DNA from: Gammaproteobacteria bacterium
GTDB lineage: Bacteria; Pseudomonadota; Gammaproteobacteria; Pseudomonadales; Azotimanducaceae_A
NCBI GenBank assembly: GCA_012960755.1
Contig: DUAT01000068.1
Location: 29,874-93,873 of the forward strand
Length of the DNA: 64,000 nt
Direction of reading: 5' to 3'
Below are positions 17,805-27,979 of this stretch, piece after piece. The notes beneath the pieces are model-generated. The model searched no databases. It had not been told where the DNA came from and saw nothing but the letters and a program-made list of their open reading frames with translations. The translations under genes were made by a program, and so were the position numbers. Numbering within the stretch: the stretch's first letter is position 1; each line of letters begins with the position of its first letter.

Positions 17805-19643
17805 CTATAATTGGTAGTCAATTCCCACGTACGCAGACCGCCCGGGCGTGCCGTAACCAAAAACCTGCTGGTAGTCCTCATCAGCCAGGTTCTCTATCCG
17901 CCCGAAAAATTCGAAATGACGATTGAATCGGTAGGAAAGTGACACATCAACACGCGTCCAGGCATCAACAGTCGCACGGGGGTCCTGTTCTTCATCGTTA
18001 TACATCACAACCAGCGTTGACTGAAATTTCGAAGTTGGTTGCCAGTTCAACGCCACATCAGCCGTCACCTCCGGTAGCCGAATCAGTGGCTGTCCTGTCC
18101 CGTCCACACTATCGATATAGGCCAGATTGGTGCTCACAGACAGAGCCTCGGTGAATCTGTAATCGAACCCAAGCTCAACCCCTTTTGATTCGGCCTGTCT
18201 GATATTTTCGTAACCACCCACGGCAAAAGAAAAGGTAATCAGATTCTCGGTATCCTGTTCAAAGTAAGTCAACGAGACAGTACTTTCACCACCAGGCAAC
18301 TGCCAATCAACGCCAATATCAAACGCCTCACTGGTTTCAGCAGCAAGATCGGTGTTCGGGCCACTTGCACCACAACAAAAGAATGTAGTTTGAAATATCG
18401 TCGGCGCCTTGAAGCCCTCTCCCCAACTTGCACGTAAATTAACATCATCCCTGACATGCCATGCGGCACTGACTCTACCAACGGTTTCCTTACCAAAACT
18501 GTCATGGTCATCCTGCCGCAGGCCTGCCGACAAGGTTACATCGTCAGTCGGGTTGACCTGATACAGCGCATAGAGACCTTCGTTTGAGGAATCGGCCGTT
18601 TCATTTTTTGCATCCTCATTCTCATAACCAAAGGTCAGTTTTTGTGACCCGGTTATTGTCAGGTTGCCCTGGTATTGAATCACCTTCCGTTCGCCTGTGG
18701 CCGAAAAACTTGGTAAGCCATTACTGAAATTATCGCGTTCAATATCGGTTTTACTATATCGAATGGTATTTTGAAGCCGATCTTCAAACGCAGAAAACAC
18801 CAGGGCAATCTGAGCGACGGTCTGATCCGTCTCGCTCTTTTCATCCCCATCTTGTACACCAGTCACCAACCCAAAACTATCGAACTCAGTTGTTGCTGCG
18901 GTGCTTCTGTAATTGAATTGAAGTCTGGCATCCCCAGGAAGGTTAACCGCTGCTTTTGCTGAAACTGTCTGGGTATCAAACGCATCTTCTTCCGGGTTAC
19001 CGTCATTTTTATCGGCTTTTGAAATACCATCGGAACGCAGGTCGTTGTAACTGATGCGGAAGTCGCCAAATTCATTCCCGGCAGATACGCCACCCTGATA
19101 CTGCTTCGTACCAAAATTGCCTGCCCTGATATTGAAGTTGACCGACAGTTCTTCACCAGGGTCTTTTGACACGATGTTAATAACCCCACCAATGGCATCA
19201 GTTCCCCACAGTGTCGATTGCGGACCTTTCAGCACTTCTATCCGCTGTATATCTGACACATCCATGCTGCCAAAATCAAAGCTGCCACCAGGTGACGTCA
19301 TATCGTTAACGACAATACCGTCTACCAATACCAGGGTATGGTCACTGCTGGCCCCTCTGATTCGTGCACTGGCCTGACCACCGAATGCGCCGTTTTGGTT
19401 AATGGTGACACCTGGCACCAAAAGGAGCGCTTCGGTCATTTGAATATACTGTCGCCGCCTGATTTCCTCTTCACTGACAATCCATATACTAGATCCTGTT
19501 TGTTTAACCGTGGATGGTAGCCTGAAGGCGGTAACAATGACTTCATTAATGATGGCTGAGTTTTGCTCCGCGGCCACAACTGGCGATATCAATGTGGTAA
19601 GAAAAAAAGAAATAGTACGAAATGTTGGCCTGAAGGTTGACAT
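17805..19643 (-). CDS. btuB: TonB-dependent cobalamin receptor
   Basis: The 612-residue product is very close to BtuB in length. It has a signal peptide, a plug domain with QMTEALLLVPGVTINQNG, ARIRGASSDHTLVLVDGIVV, QRIEVLKGPQSTLWGTDAIG and GVINIVSK, then a 22-strand barrel ending in YVGIDYQL. A TonB-box-like INEVIVTA lies after the signal peptide. Expression is under the cobalamin riboswitch at 19793-19985. Confidence 0.9.
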   Translation of the reverse strand: MSTFRPTFRTISFFLTTLISPVVAAEQNSAIINEVIVTAFRLPSTVKQTGSSIWIVSEEEIRRRQYIQMTEALLLVPGVTINQNGAFGGQASARIRGASSDHTLVLVDGIVVNDMTSPGGSFDFGSMDVSDIQRIEVLKGPQSTLWGTDAIGGVINIVSKDPGEELSVNFNIRAGNFGTKQYQGGVSAGNEFGDFRISYNDLRSDGISKADKNDGNPEEDAFDTQTVSAKAAVNLPGDARLQFNYRSTAATTEFDSFGLVTGVQDGDEKSETDQTVAQIALVFSAFEDRLQNTIRYSKTDIERDNFSNGLPSFSATGERKVIQYQGNLTITGSQKLTFGYENEDAKNETADSSNEGLYALYQVNPTDDVTLSAGLRQDDHDSFGKETVGRVSAAWHVRDDVNLRASWGEGFKAPTIFQTTFFCCGASGPNTDLAAETSEAFDIGVDWQLPGGESTVSLTYFEQDTENLITFSFAVGGYENIRQAESKGVELGFDYRFTEALSVSTNLAYIDSVDGTGQPLIRLPEVTADVALNWQPTSKFQSTLVVMYNDEEQDPRATVDAWTRVDVSLSYRFNRHFEFFGRIENLADEDYQQVFGYGTPGRSAYVGIDYQL

Positions 19644-19792
19644 AGTGCTCTCCTACGCTCCGCTTCACGTCGAAAGCAGACGATAAATACGACAATTGCC
19701 CGTTTGATTACGCGACGTGGGCATACTTGTCGCTGCAAAGGAAAGCACTTCCTGTCCCAAGAACTAATCCCGGTTCCGGACGAGCGACGAGA

Positions 19793-19985
19793 CGGCAGGT
19801 CTTCTGGCTTACGGGTCATCACTTGCTCGCTCCTTCCCGAGAGCTGTCATAACAGATTGTTATTGGCAGCTGTTTCTCAGTGGTTTATGCGAGTAGCTCG
19901 TCGTTTACAGTTGCGGGTACAGCCTCGGATTCGTGGTCATACAACCCACTCACCAAGTTCCCTTTACGCCCCAATGGGCACCGTC
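19793..19985 (-). promoter_or_regulatory. Cobalamin riboswitch
   Basis: Read on the minus strand, the region begins with GGTGCCCATTGGGGCG, continues with AAAGGGAACTTGGTG, contains the B12 box CCCGCAACTGTAAACG (19902-19918), and ends with GCCAGAAGACCTGCC (19793-19807). These are the conserved blocks of the AdoCbl aptamer in the right order. It lies 150 bases upstream of btuB and should shut off uptake when adenosylcobalamin is plentiful. The expression platform is probably in 19644-19792. Confidence 0.93.
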
Positions 19986-20063
19986 GCGGCAGATTATCGT
20001 TTAATAGTCCCGCCTCGTGCAAGTGAAGATTGCGGATCTATCTTATCGGGCCTGGCGCATCGA

Positions 20064-20660
20064 CTAAAAATCAATACCTTGCTTAGCCATGATCCCGGCC
20101 TGGTACGGGTGCTTGATCTCTCGCATCTCGGTGACTAAATCTGCCGCGGCTATCAGCTCGGCTTTTGCATCACGGCCCGTTAGAATCACACTGGTACGCT
20201 CATGCCGCGCAGCAATGGCAGCAATGACCGCATGGATGTCCAGATAGTCATAACGAAGCGCGATGTTAATTTCGTCAAGTAATACAAGATCATAGTTCCC
20301 CGATGTGAGCAGCAATTTGGATCGCTCAAAAGCTGCCTCTGCCGCAGCAATATCTTTTTGACGGTCCTGCGTATCCCAGGTAAACCCCTCACCCATGACA
20401 AACCAGTCAACCGGCAAGGTATCGAAGAAGTTTTTCTCGCCAGTCTTCCAGGTACCTTTTACGTATTGAACCACTGCCACTTCATGGCCCCAGCCCAGGG
20501 CTCTAATCAAAACACCAAATGCAGAGCTGGATTTACCTTTTCCATTACCAGTATGAACCAGCACCAGACCCCGGTCTGATTTCTTGCTGGCGAGTCGTTT
20601 TTTCCGCTGACTCTCTTGCAAGGACTGCATTTTTTCTTTGTGTGATTGGTTTTCGTCCAT
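20064..20660 (-). CDS. cobO: Corrinoid adenosyltransferase
   Basis: The 198-residue protein has the P-loop HTGNGKGKSSSAFG, VVQYVKGTW and LVLLDEINIALRYDYL, diagnostic for the CobA/CobO/BtuR type ATP:corrinoid adenosyltransferase, plus a basic N-terminal helix. It makes the Co-C bond of adenosylcobalamin, the ligand sensed by the downstream riboswitch. It is intact, unlike the adjacent cobC and cobQ, which supports a salvage lifestyle. Confidence 0.92.
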   Translation of the reverse strand: MDENQSHKEKMQSLQESQRKKRLASKKSDRGLVLVHTGNGKGKSSSAFGVLIRALGWGHEVAVVQYVKGTWKTGEKNFFDTLPVDWFVMGEGFTWDTQDRQKDIAAAEAAFERSKLLLTSGNYDLVLLDEINIALRYDYLDIHAVIAAIAARHERTSVILTGRDAKAELIAAADLVTEMREIKHPYQAGIMAKQGIDF

Positions 20661-20701
20661 AGAACCTCCATTCCAGCTCCCTTCGAGGATTAGCGCAACG
20701 T

Positions 20702-20995
20702 CTATTCAACAATTATAGGACTGACACGATATTCGACAAACTCGCCATATCCAACGCTAATATCCCGTTCATCTTTTGGCGCATCGTTCCGATCATCGTG
20801 AGAAGCATACAGCATGGTCAGGGCAGCGCGGATAAAACCGGCATGAGTTACCAACAACGTTCTCGGTTTATTGTCCAGGCTTTGCAACATTTTCGATGCT
20901 AAACGCTCTCCCCGCCGTGAGGCTTAGCGTGCTCATAGCCCGCCGCCCACTCGTGGCTTGTGAATGCAGGTTCTACAGGCCTAAGATACCCGCCG
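20702..20995 (-). pseudogene. cobC: Histidine phosphatase (CobC-like), truncated and frameshifted
   Basis: The 3' part encodes RTLLVTHAGFIRAALTMLY and GYGEFVEY, the second catalytic His region of the phosphoglycerate-mutase-like phosphatases. Upstream, in another frame, stands HEWAAGYEHAKPHGGESV, the usual segment with the conserved GGES; a stop follows immediately. The N-terminal RHG motif is missing entirely. The neighbourhood suggests alpha-ribazole phosphatase, so another cobalamin-assembly gene is dead. Confidence 0.65.
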
Positions 20996-21017
20996 ATACC
21001 CCAAAACGGAGTTCAAG

Positions 21018-22040
21018 ATGAAAGCAGTAACAATGGAGCGAGGTAAGCTAATCCAGGTGGAACTGCCTGACCCGGTTCCCGGTAAGGGTGAAGTACTCGT
21101 CAGGTCGCTTGCCTGCGGGATCTGTGGATCTGATTTACATGCCACCCGATATACCGAGGACTTCGTCAACACCAGTCGCGACGCGGGCGGTGCCTTCAAA
21201 TTGACAAGCTTTGATCCCGTCGTCCTGGGACATGAGTTTTGCGCAGAGATCATCGACTACGGACCCAATACCGAGCACTCTGTCGCGATTGGCTCCCTGG
21301 TCTGTTCGGTCCCAGTCTTGTTACGCTCTCCGCCTGAGTCGATTGGCTACTCAGACTTGATACCCGGTGGATTCGCCGAATACATGTTGTTATCAGAATC
21401 TCTTGTCACGCCGGTACCTGCCGGTCTGAATGCCGAGCTGGCAGCCCTAACAGAACCGATGGCAGTTGGCTATCACGCGGTGAACAAAGCCAGGCTTGAC
21501 GGCAAGGAAGCTGTTTTGGTAATCGGCTGCGGCCCTGTTGGGCTCGCCGTCATTACAGCGTTAAAACAACGTGGTATCGCACCAATCGTTGCAGCTGACT
21601 ATTCCGCCACCCGAAGACAATTGGCTGAAACAGTCGGCGCAGACGTGGTATTCAATCCAGCAGAGAGCTCCGCGTATGATTACAAGCCATTAAAGAAACC
21701 CGAGAATGTCGTCTATTTTGAGTGTGTCGGCGTCCCGGGCATGCTGGATGAAATATTTCTTGCTGCCCCAAGAAACGCACGGATAGTGGTCGTTGGTGTC
21801 TGTCTGCAAATGGATCACAGCAGACCACTGATCGCGATAAATAAGGAACTCAATATTCAGTACGTACTGGGTTATTCAGTCGACGAGTTCGTGCAGTCAC
21901 TGCAGTACATTAGTACAGGTGAGTTTGACGTCAGCCCACTCATCACGAATGAAACCGGTCTGGCTGGCGTTGCCGACGCATTTACCCAACTCGCCAATCC
22001 TGACCAGCACGGTAAATTTCTTGTCAAGCCGTTTCTTTAA
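21018..22040 (+). CDS. Zinc-dependent medium-chain alcohol dehydrogenase
   Basis: The 340-residue MDR protein has CGICGSDLH for the catalytic zinc Cys and GHEFCAEI for its Glu/His region, with the NAD site VLVIGCGPVGLAVI. The structural zinc lobe with four Cys is not visible, as in a subset of threonine/sorbitol-type dehydrogenases. It reads away from the cobC remnant and is followed by a second MDR gene. Substrate unknown. Confidence 0.85.
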   Translation: MKAVTMERGKLIQVELPDPVPGKGEVLVRSLACGICGSDLHATRYTEDFVNTSRDAGGAFKLTSFDPVVLGHEFCAEIIDYGPNTEHSVAIGSLVCSVPVLLRSPPESIGYSDLIPGGFAEYMLLSESLVTPVPAGLNAELAALTEPMAVGYHAVNKARLDGKEAVLVIGCGPVGLAVITALKQRGIAPIVAADYSATRRQLAETVGADVVFNPAESSAYDYKPLKKPENVVYFECVGVPGMLDEIFLAAPRNARIVVVGVCLQMDHSRPLIAINKELNIQYVLGYSVDEFVQSLQYISTGEFDVSPLITNETGLAGVADAFTQLANPDQHGKFLVKPFL

Positions 22041-22170
22041 CTCCGCCCCTTCAACCATAGTCAGCCAGGTTGCAGTCCTGACTCGACATGCCAAACTGTT
22101 CATCGGTCCAGGCGATTTCGCTGTCAGACCTGTATGATGGATTCACCCAATTAAAAACAGGTTGTGAATT

Positions 22171-23157
22171 GTGCGAGCATGGATAGTAAACAGTTTCGGC
22201 GAGCCAGCAGATGTGCTGACTTTTGAAGAAAACGCTGCATCAGTTGAGGCGAAATCAGGTGAGGTAAAAGTTAAGGTTGAGGCTGCAGGTCTTGGCTTGC
22301 CGGATGTGTTTTCTTGCCAGAACAGCTATCCACTCACGCCACCGTTGCCTTTCGTGCCATCCCAGGAAGCTGCCGGGGTGATTGTAGAAGTGGGGGGAAA
22401 CGTCGACGCCAACCTGGTCGGCAAACGTGTGCTTGGCCCTACTCTCTTTCAGGCGCAAAGCGGCGGTTTGGCTGACTTTTGTTTAATGTCAGCCCGGTCC
22501 GTGTACGAGATTCCCGACGCAATGACCAGTGAGGAAGCGGCAGGATTCTTTATTCCTTATCAAACAGCCTGGGTTGGATTGATCCATCGAGCAAAACTCA
22601 CCGAAGATGATTCTGTCTTAATTCTGGGTGCCTCCGGCAGCTCTGGATGTGCTGCCGTGCAGTTGGCAAAAGCGGTCGGGGCTAAGGTCATTGCTGTGGC
22701 CGGTGGACCAGAAAAGAGTGATTTCTGTTACGAAATAGGCGCGGACGAAGTGATTGATCATCACAGCGAAGATATCACCCACTCTACACGGGAACTTACC
22801 CAGGGAAAGGGCGTAAACGTAATATTTGACCCTGTGGGTGGTAAACCAGGTCGTGCCGCATTTAAAGCCATTGCCTTTGAAGGACGATTTGTTGTGATCG
22901 GCTTTGCCAGCGGTGAATGGGCCCGAATCAGCATCTCGGAAACACTACTCAATAATGTTTCTCTCGTCGGGGCAATGCCCACAGGTTTTAGCCCGGAATA
23001 CTATGTCGATGCCCATCACGACCTGATCAAACATTGGAGCAGTGGTAAATTGAGAGTAGTGGGTAATCAGATTTTTGAATTTGAAGACGGGTTAAAGGCA
23101 GTCCAGCATATTGCCACCGGCAAGGTGGAGGGCAAAGTGGTTGTTCGTATTCCCTAA
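22171..23157 (+). CDS. Zinc-free MDR oxidoreductase (quinone-oxidoreductase-like)
   Basis: The 328-residue protein starts at GTG and has the quinone-oxidoreductase pattern: VEAAGLGLPDVF in place of zinc ligands, PFVPSQEAAGVIVEVG, the NADPH site LILGASGSSGCAAVQLAK, and FDPVGGKPGRAAF. Members reduce quinones or the double bond of enoyl compounds. It is downstream of a zinc MDR gene on the same strand, 130 bases apart. Confidence 0.87.
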   Translation: MRAWIVNSFGEPADVLTFEENAASVEAKSGEVKVKVEAAGLGLPDVFSCQNSYPLTPPLPFVPSQEAAGVIVEVGGNVDANLVGKRVLGPTLFQAQSGGLADFCLMSARSVYEIPDAMTSEEAAGFFIPYQTAWVGLIHRAKLTEDDSVLILGASGSSGCAAVQLAKAVGAKVIAVAGGPEKSDFCYEIGADEVIDHHSEDITHSTRELTQGKGVNVIFDPVGGKPGRAAFKAIAFEGRFVVIGFASGEWARISISETLLNNVSLVGAMPTGFSPEYYVDAHHDLIKHWSSGKLRVVGNQIFEFEDGLKAVQHIATGKVEGKVVVRIP

Positions 23158-23351
23158 GCCGCCGGTTTTCTCCTGACAAGGCGTGATCTAAACTGGGCTC
23201 TGATCTGGAAGTAGCCAAATAGACCATAGGTGAGTTTAAAGTCAGTTGAATTTGCCGCTTTCAGGAATGATGTTGGTATCGAGACCATCTCAGCCGCTTG
23301 TTTGAAATCCGGACTTACAACTTCTTGGTCAATCCTTTCTGTACGTTGCAT
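23154..23351 (-). CDS. Small hypothetical protein
   Basis: A 65-residue frame with a good ribosome-binding site (GAGGAAAAACGG before the ATG). It overlaps the 3' end of the MDR gene by four bases. The product is basic at the C-terminus (QIRAQFRSRLVRRKPAA), and I do not recognise it. It could equally be a 3'-truncated remnant. Confidence 0.3.
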   Translation of the reverse strand: MQRTERIDQEVVSPDFKQAAEMVSIPTSFLKAANSTDFKLTYGLFGYFQIRAQFRSRLVRRKPAA

Positions 23352-23468
23352 CCGTTTTTCCTCAATCCAGTTTTCGAGGCAGATTATAGACTATCGATGC
23401 TGGCAACATTGTGTCACAGGTCACAGCTAGCTTTCCTTTGATCCGATTTTGGGTTTCTTTTCAGCCCC

Positions 23469-23613
23469 TCAAACTCCCAGACTTGAAGCGCGAAGTAGCC
23501 AGGCATACCCCTTGTTTCGATCTTGACTGACATCTTCCATAAGCCAGGCCTTGATCAAAGACCGATACGGCATATCACGTTTGTTAGCCTCGATCTTGAT
23601 CCAGTCAAGTTTT
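23469..23613 (-). pseudogene. CopG/BrnA-type antitoxin, C-terminal fragment
   Basis: Directly after the stop codon of the permease pseudogene the same frame continues as KLDWIKIEANKRDMPYRSLI and KAWLMED, which matches the ribbon-helix-helix C-terminal pattern of CopG/BrnA antitoxins (IK..A..R..PYQ.LI...L). The N-terminal half is absent. It ends in an unrelated short tail and a TGA at 23469. Probably the scar of a toxin-antitoxin module. Confidence 0.45.
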
Positions 23614-23615
23614 CG

Positions 23616-26003
23616 CTACTGCCCGTACCGCAGTGCAATCCCCGGATTCGCAGAGGCTGTTTTGTAACTCTGAAGTGCGACCGTAAGAAAGGCCACGGCG
23701 AGCGCGATCGATGTTGCCAGTAAAAAAACAAACAGGTTGATGTCTTGCTTGTACTGAAAGCCGGAAAGCCAGGTACCAATAATATAGTGGGACACGGCTG
23801 AAGCAAAAATCGAAGCGATTAGAATAAGCCCAACAATATCTTTGAACAGTAAAAAGACAATACTCTGTTTGGAGGCGCCCAACACGCGACGGATACCAAT
23901 TTCCTTGTTTCGCTGTGCGGTGGTAAACGACGCGAGCCCAAATAGTCCCAGGCCTGAAATCAGGATACAGATACAGGCGAATACGGCAATCAATGTCATT
24001 TGTCGTTGATCTGAAACATAAAGTTTGTCCAATAGCTCATCCAGAAACTCGTATTCAAATGGATGGGATGGATCAAACTGGCTGAACTTTGATTGCAGGA
24101 ATGACATCGTTTCCGGAATGTTGCGGTCCGCGATATGGATAATCAGTACTTCTGAAACCACCCGGCGGTTGAGTTCACTCAATTCAGAAAAGTCGTACCC
24201 AGTCATATGCATGAAAAGAGGCTCCACCGGTCGATGCAGTGAATGAACGTGGAAATCTTTTACAACACCTATGACCTGATTCTGGAAGGGTCCGCTGATC
24301 ACCCGTTTGCCAATTGGATCCTCCCTCCTCATTCGTTCAACGACTGCCTGGTTAATAATGACTGAGGAATTCGGCGGTGTATCGGGTCCGAAGTTGCGAC
24401 CTTGCAGCAGCTCGATTTCCATAACTTCAAAAAAGTTCTCATCAACACCCATTCGATTGAATGTCTGGGATTCCCTTTTCCCTTCGTTAGTATCGACTTC
24501 AACGATGTTGATCGAAACGTCCGTACCTGGTACAGACTCCGCGAAGGCAATACCCAATATGTTGGTATTTGTCATTAGATCGTTGCGCAGCGCTGGTATC
24601 TGTTCGATAATATCAGCGCCACGCAGCGTGACCAGGACTTTGTTCTCTTTTGAGAAACCCAATGGTTTCGTCTGCAAATAGTGAATCTGGTTAGCCATGA
24701 GGATGGTGCAGGCAATGACGCTGATTGAAATCGCAAACTGCAGGAAAACGAGCACCTGACGAAGATTAAGGCCACCAACCCTGCTACTTTTGCCGGTGCG
24801 AATTGCCGAGATAGGTCTGATAGCAGCAAGATGGAAGGCTGGGTACATCCCTGATATCAGGCTAACCGCCAACCCGAGGGCTAGAATAAAGGCCAGTAAC
24901 TCAGGTCGAAAAATATCAAATTCCAGCGGCTTTCCCAACAAGCTGCTGATGGGGCTGAACTCCGCGACCAGATAGGTAAGCCCCAGCGCGATGATCAAAG
25001 ATAAGAAAGTAAAAACCAGGGATTCGCTGAGAAATTGCATGACGATCTGTTCTTTGTGTGCGCCAATGATCTTTCTCATCCCGATTTCCCTGGCTCGACT
25101 TACAGAACGAGCGGTCTCCAGATTCATGTAGTTGATACAGGCAATCAACAGCACGAAACAGGCGATGGATGAGAAAACATAAACATAGAATCTATTCCCC
25201 CTTGGTTCGTCATAGGTGGTCTTCGAATTCAGATGTATTCCTGCGAGAGGTTCAATAAAAAAACGCCAGTTCGAATTAAACTGCTGCGCATTTTCTGACA
25301 TATACCGACTAAAAAAATCCTCTGAAATGGCCTTGAAATCTGCTGGTTTTACATCAGGTTGTATCTTCAAATAAGTGTAGTCGCTGATATTCCAGAGAGC
25401 CTGGCTTATATTGGGTGTGTCGCCAAAAAAGGCTTTCAGCCGATTGTAGGACAACAGGGCCGGATACTTCAGGTGTGTGTTCGCGGGAGGGTCCGCAAAC
25501 ACGAGGGTCACCTGGTAAGCTGCGGTGTCAGTCGATAATGTTTCACCGATGGGATTACTCTCGCCGAAATAGCGTTTTGACATACTCGCGCTAATGGCGA
25601 TTGCCAGCGGATCTTTCAGCGCCGATGTCGGGTCGCCATAGATAATTTCGTGCTGCAGGATATCAAAAATGTTCTCATCAGCCAGAAATACATTATCCCA
25701 ATAGTACTGATCGCTGTCACTTCGAAGAATCAGTTCACCCCCCTTGTGCGCTGGGAAAAGAGCGGACGTAGTCGATAACCTCTTCATAATCCGCTTTCAA
25801 CAGCGGCCCAAGTTCCCTGGAAGTCACAGCGGAAAAGTCTACTTTGCCGTTGGTATTTATCTCGTTGACAACTCGAAAGACCTGCTCGTGACCTGGAAAA
25901 TGCTGGTCATAGGTGAGTTCTGAAGCGAGGTGCAATGCCAGCACCAGGAAACAGTACAGCCCCAGGCTCAGACCAGTCAGATCTGGTCCACCTTTTCGAC
26001 TCG
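23616..26003 (-). pseudogene. MacB/FtsX-type ABC permease, frameshifted
   Basis: From 25787 to 23616 the frame encodes 723 residues of a large four-TM permease with two periplasmic MacB_PCD domains and FtsX-type helices (ETARSVSRAREIGMRKIIGA, KEIGIRRVLGASKQSI, both typical). The first part, GLSLGLYCFLVLALHLASEL and TYDQHFPGHEQVFRVVNEI, is in a different frame (about 26003-25750) and ends in YVRSFPSAQGG. The two join near 25750 as YVR / LFPAHKGGELI. The extreme N-terminus is also missing at the junction with the ATPase remnant. The permease is thus broken twice. It is an MacB/LolE-like exporter with no partner left. Confidence 0.8.
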
Positions 26004-26006
26004 TTG

Positions 26007-26357
26007 CTAACGCGACATGTCTTTAATGTAAAGCAGTGGCAACTCGACATTTTCAAACACGTTGAGTTCATCGATCAGGTTGAAGTTTTGGAAAATGAAG
26101 CCGATGTTGTTGCGACGCAAGTTGGTGAGTTGTCGCTCAGTGCTGCTGGTCACATCGATTCCGTTAAACAGGTATCGGCCGACATCAGGTCTTTCGATCA
26201 GGCCCAGGATATTCATCAGGGTTGATTTTCCACAACCGGACGGGCCCATGATCGTCACAAATTCACCGGTATTTATTTCCAGGTTGATATCATTGATTAC
26301 GGTAGTCTCAATCACATCGGTCTGAAAGCGCTTGCTTAACTGTTCAAGCTTGATCAT
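26007..26357 (-). pseudogene. MacB/LolD-type ABC ATPase, 3'-truncated
   Basis: The product starts MIKLEQLSKRFQTDVIETTV and keeps Walker A GPSGCGKSTLMNILG and the Q-loop IGFIFQNFNLIDELNVFENV, then ends after about 117 residues at IKDMSR. The LSGGQ signature, Walker B and H-loop are missing, so it cannot hydrolyse ATP. The deletion runs into the following permease gene: the last third of the ATPase and the beginning of the permease were lost together. Confidence 0.8.
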
Positions 26358-26489
26358 TTGTTTTACTTCGAACACACGGTAGGACAATCATTGTTACATG
26401 AACATGTGGATTAGCCAAACGACAGCACTTCGTCCGATGCCGTGTGTCATTTGGGAAGGCGATTTCGATAACATCCGAGGACGAACTTC

Positions 26490-26615
26490 GTGATCCTGAT
26501 TGATAGTTCCATATGGACTGGATTTTATGATCCTAAAGCTGATACAGCTGAATTCGATGGTGTTTTTACGGAGGTGTTGCAGGGATTTAAGTTACGTTAT
26601 CGATTCGGTAACTAG
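26490..26615 (+). pseudogene. VapC-like PIN-domain toxin remnant
   Basis: A 41-residue frame starting at GTG after CCGAGGACG. It begins VILIDSSIWTGFY, the N-terminal Asp-containing strand of PIN toxins, and ends FTEVLQGFKLRYRF, the EVLQGF segment of VapC. In a full toxin these two motifs are separated by about 25 more residues and followed by roughly 80 more. The remnant therefore has an internal deletion and lost its C-terminal half. Confidence 0.4.
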
Positions 26616-26626
26616 CGAACCTCTGG

Positions 26627-27472
26627 TTAAGTGTTAGGCGACCAGCGATAGATATCCTTCAAGCTGCCACCCATCAGCATCGCTCGTTCCGATGTTGAAA
26701 GCTGATCGGTTCCCCGGAAGGCCTCGACACCCTGCTCATAGGTCAAAAGATTGACCGCCCGAGTCCAGTCAGTACCCCACATGCAACGTTCCAGACCGAA
26801 GGCATTGAAAACCTTAATTAGCGGCTGCCAGATATCATCAAAAGGAAATGGCTGGTGGGAAAGTGTGCAAACGCCGGATATTTTAATGGCGACATTGTCG
26901 TAGTCCGCCAGTGCAACAACCTTTTCCAGATCAGAGAATGGTCTGGCCGGAGCCGGTGGGTCGAACGGCTGAATCAAGCCCAGATGGTCAACAACAATTT
27001 GTGTCTTGGGGTGTTTTTTTGCAAGTTGATTGAGCAGAGGCAATCTACCCCACCCAAGTATATTCACAGGTAAACCATATTCTGCACCAGCACTGAGTAT
27101 ACGGTTGATGCCGGGGTCTTCTGCGTGAGAATCTGCGGTGAACATCAGGCGGGCACCGACAACACCCGGTGTTTCTGCCCAACGGCTTATTTCATCATCA
27201 ATGGATTTCGATTGTGGATCAAAGGGTTTGATTAACCCGAATCGACCCGGATGTTTTGCGTGAACTTCGAGGGCGTAGCTGGCATCGAAACCATACATGC
27301 TAAACGGGGATACCAATAGCGCGCCGTCCACACCCACCGCATCCATTGCCGTAACCATTTCATCACCTGTGACCTCCGATGGTCCCTGTAAAAAACCTTT
27401 CCAGGGCCGTGCGGGATGATTGCGCTCGTAGGCGTGTACCTGTACGTCAATGATAGCCGTGACATCTGTCAT
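26627..27472 (-). CDS. Amidohydrolase-2 family metal-dependent hydrolase
   Basis: The 281-residue TIM-barrel protein begins MTDVTAIIDVQVHAYERNHP (metal-binding HxH replaced by VQVHAY), with QIVVDHLGLIQPF for the His region and RCMWGTDWTRA for the C-terminal Asp. It is like 2-pyrone-4,6-dicarboxylate lactonase and related decarboxylases. The ATG at 27472 has GAGGTAAAAACT before it. It probably cleaves a ring-derived intermediate. Confidence 0.85.
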   Translation of the reverse strand: MTDVTAIIDVQVHAYERNHPARPWKGFLQGPSEVTGDEMVTAMDAVGVDGALLVSPFSMYGFDASYALEVHAKHPGRFGLIKPFDPQSKSIDDEISRWAETPGVVGARLMFTADSHAEDPGINRILSAGAEYGLPVNILGWGRLPLLNQLAKKHPKTQIVVDHLGLIQPFDPPAPARPFSDLEKVVALADYDNVAIKISGVCTLSHQPFPFDDIWQPLIKVFNAFGLERCMWGTDWTRAVNLLTYEQGVEAFRGTDQLSTSERAMLMGGSLKDIYRWSPNT

Positions 27473-27652
27473 AGTTTTTACCTCAAGGTAATTCAGGATT
27501 ACTGTGGTTGTCAATCACATAAATAGCCCCCGGATGGATGAACAACAGATGATCCTGGCATATCCTGGGACAGATAGAGTTTAGCAAGCTTCGAAAATGA
27601 TTCTCGGCTGGTCTGCTGATGTTTTTATTCTCTCCAATCATTCGGTAAATTT

Positions 27653-27979
27653 CTATTCTTCGATAATGTGAAACCCGACCATCGAAGCCCTGGCAGTCTT
27701 CATATTTCCATGCCGAACGAACTTGGACTTGTTGTCTGGATCTCGAAAAGCAAGAAATGCTTCACTTCCACCAGAGAGGTTTGCAAGTTCAGTACAGCCG
27801 TATGCTTCACTGATATTCTTTGCAATTGGATACAGGTGGCTTGGCTTCTTGGTGTAACCAAGAAGCGTCAGTTTGCCACAGACTCCAACGAATGCGCGAA
27901 TTGCCTCATACCCGGATTGTTTTATTGGTTCTTCAGAATCAATATCGACTTGTCTACCTTCAATCAGCCCCGGGCCCAC
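27653..27979 (-). CDS. Hypothetical protein, uncertain
   Basis: A 108-residue minus-strand frame with natural protein composition (LTLLGYTKKPSHLYPIAKNI, AFRDPDNKSKFVRHG). It starts at a GTG without a ribosome-binding site and is opposed by an open frame on the plus strand. I do not recognise it. It may be a decayed gene. Confidence 0.3.
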   Translation of the reverse strand: MGPGLIEGRQVDIDSEEPIKQSGYEAIRAFVGVCGKLTLLGYTKKPSHLYPIAKNISEAYGCTELANLSGGSEAFLAFRDPDNKSKFVRHGNMKTARASMVGFHIIEE

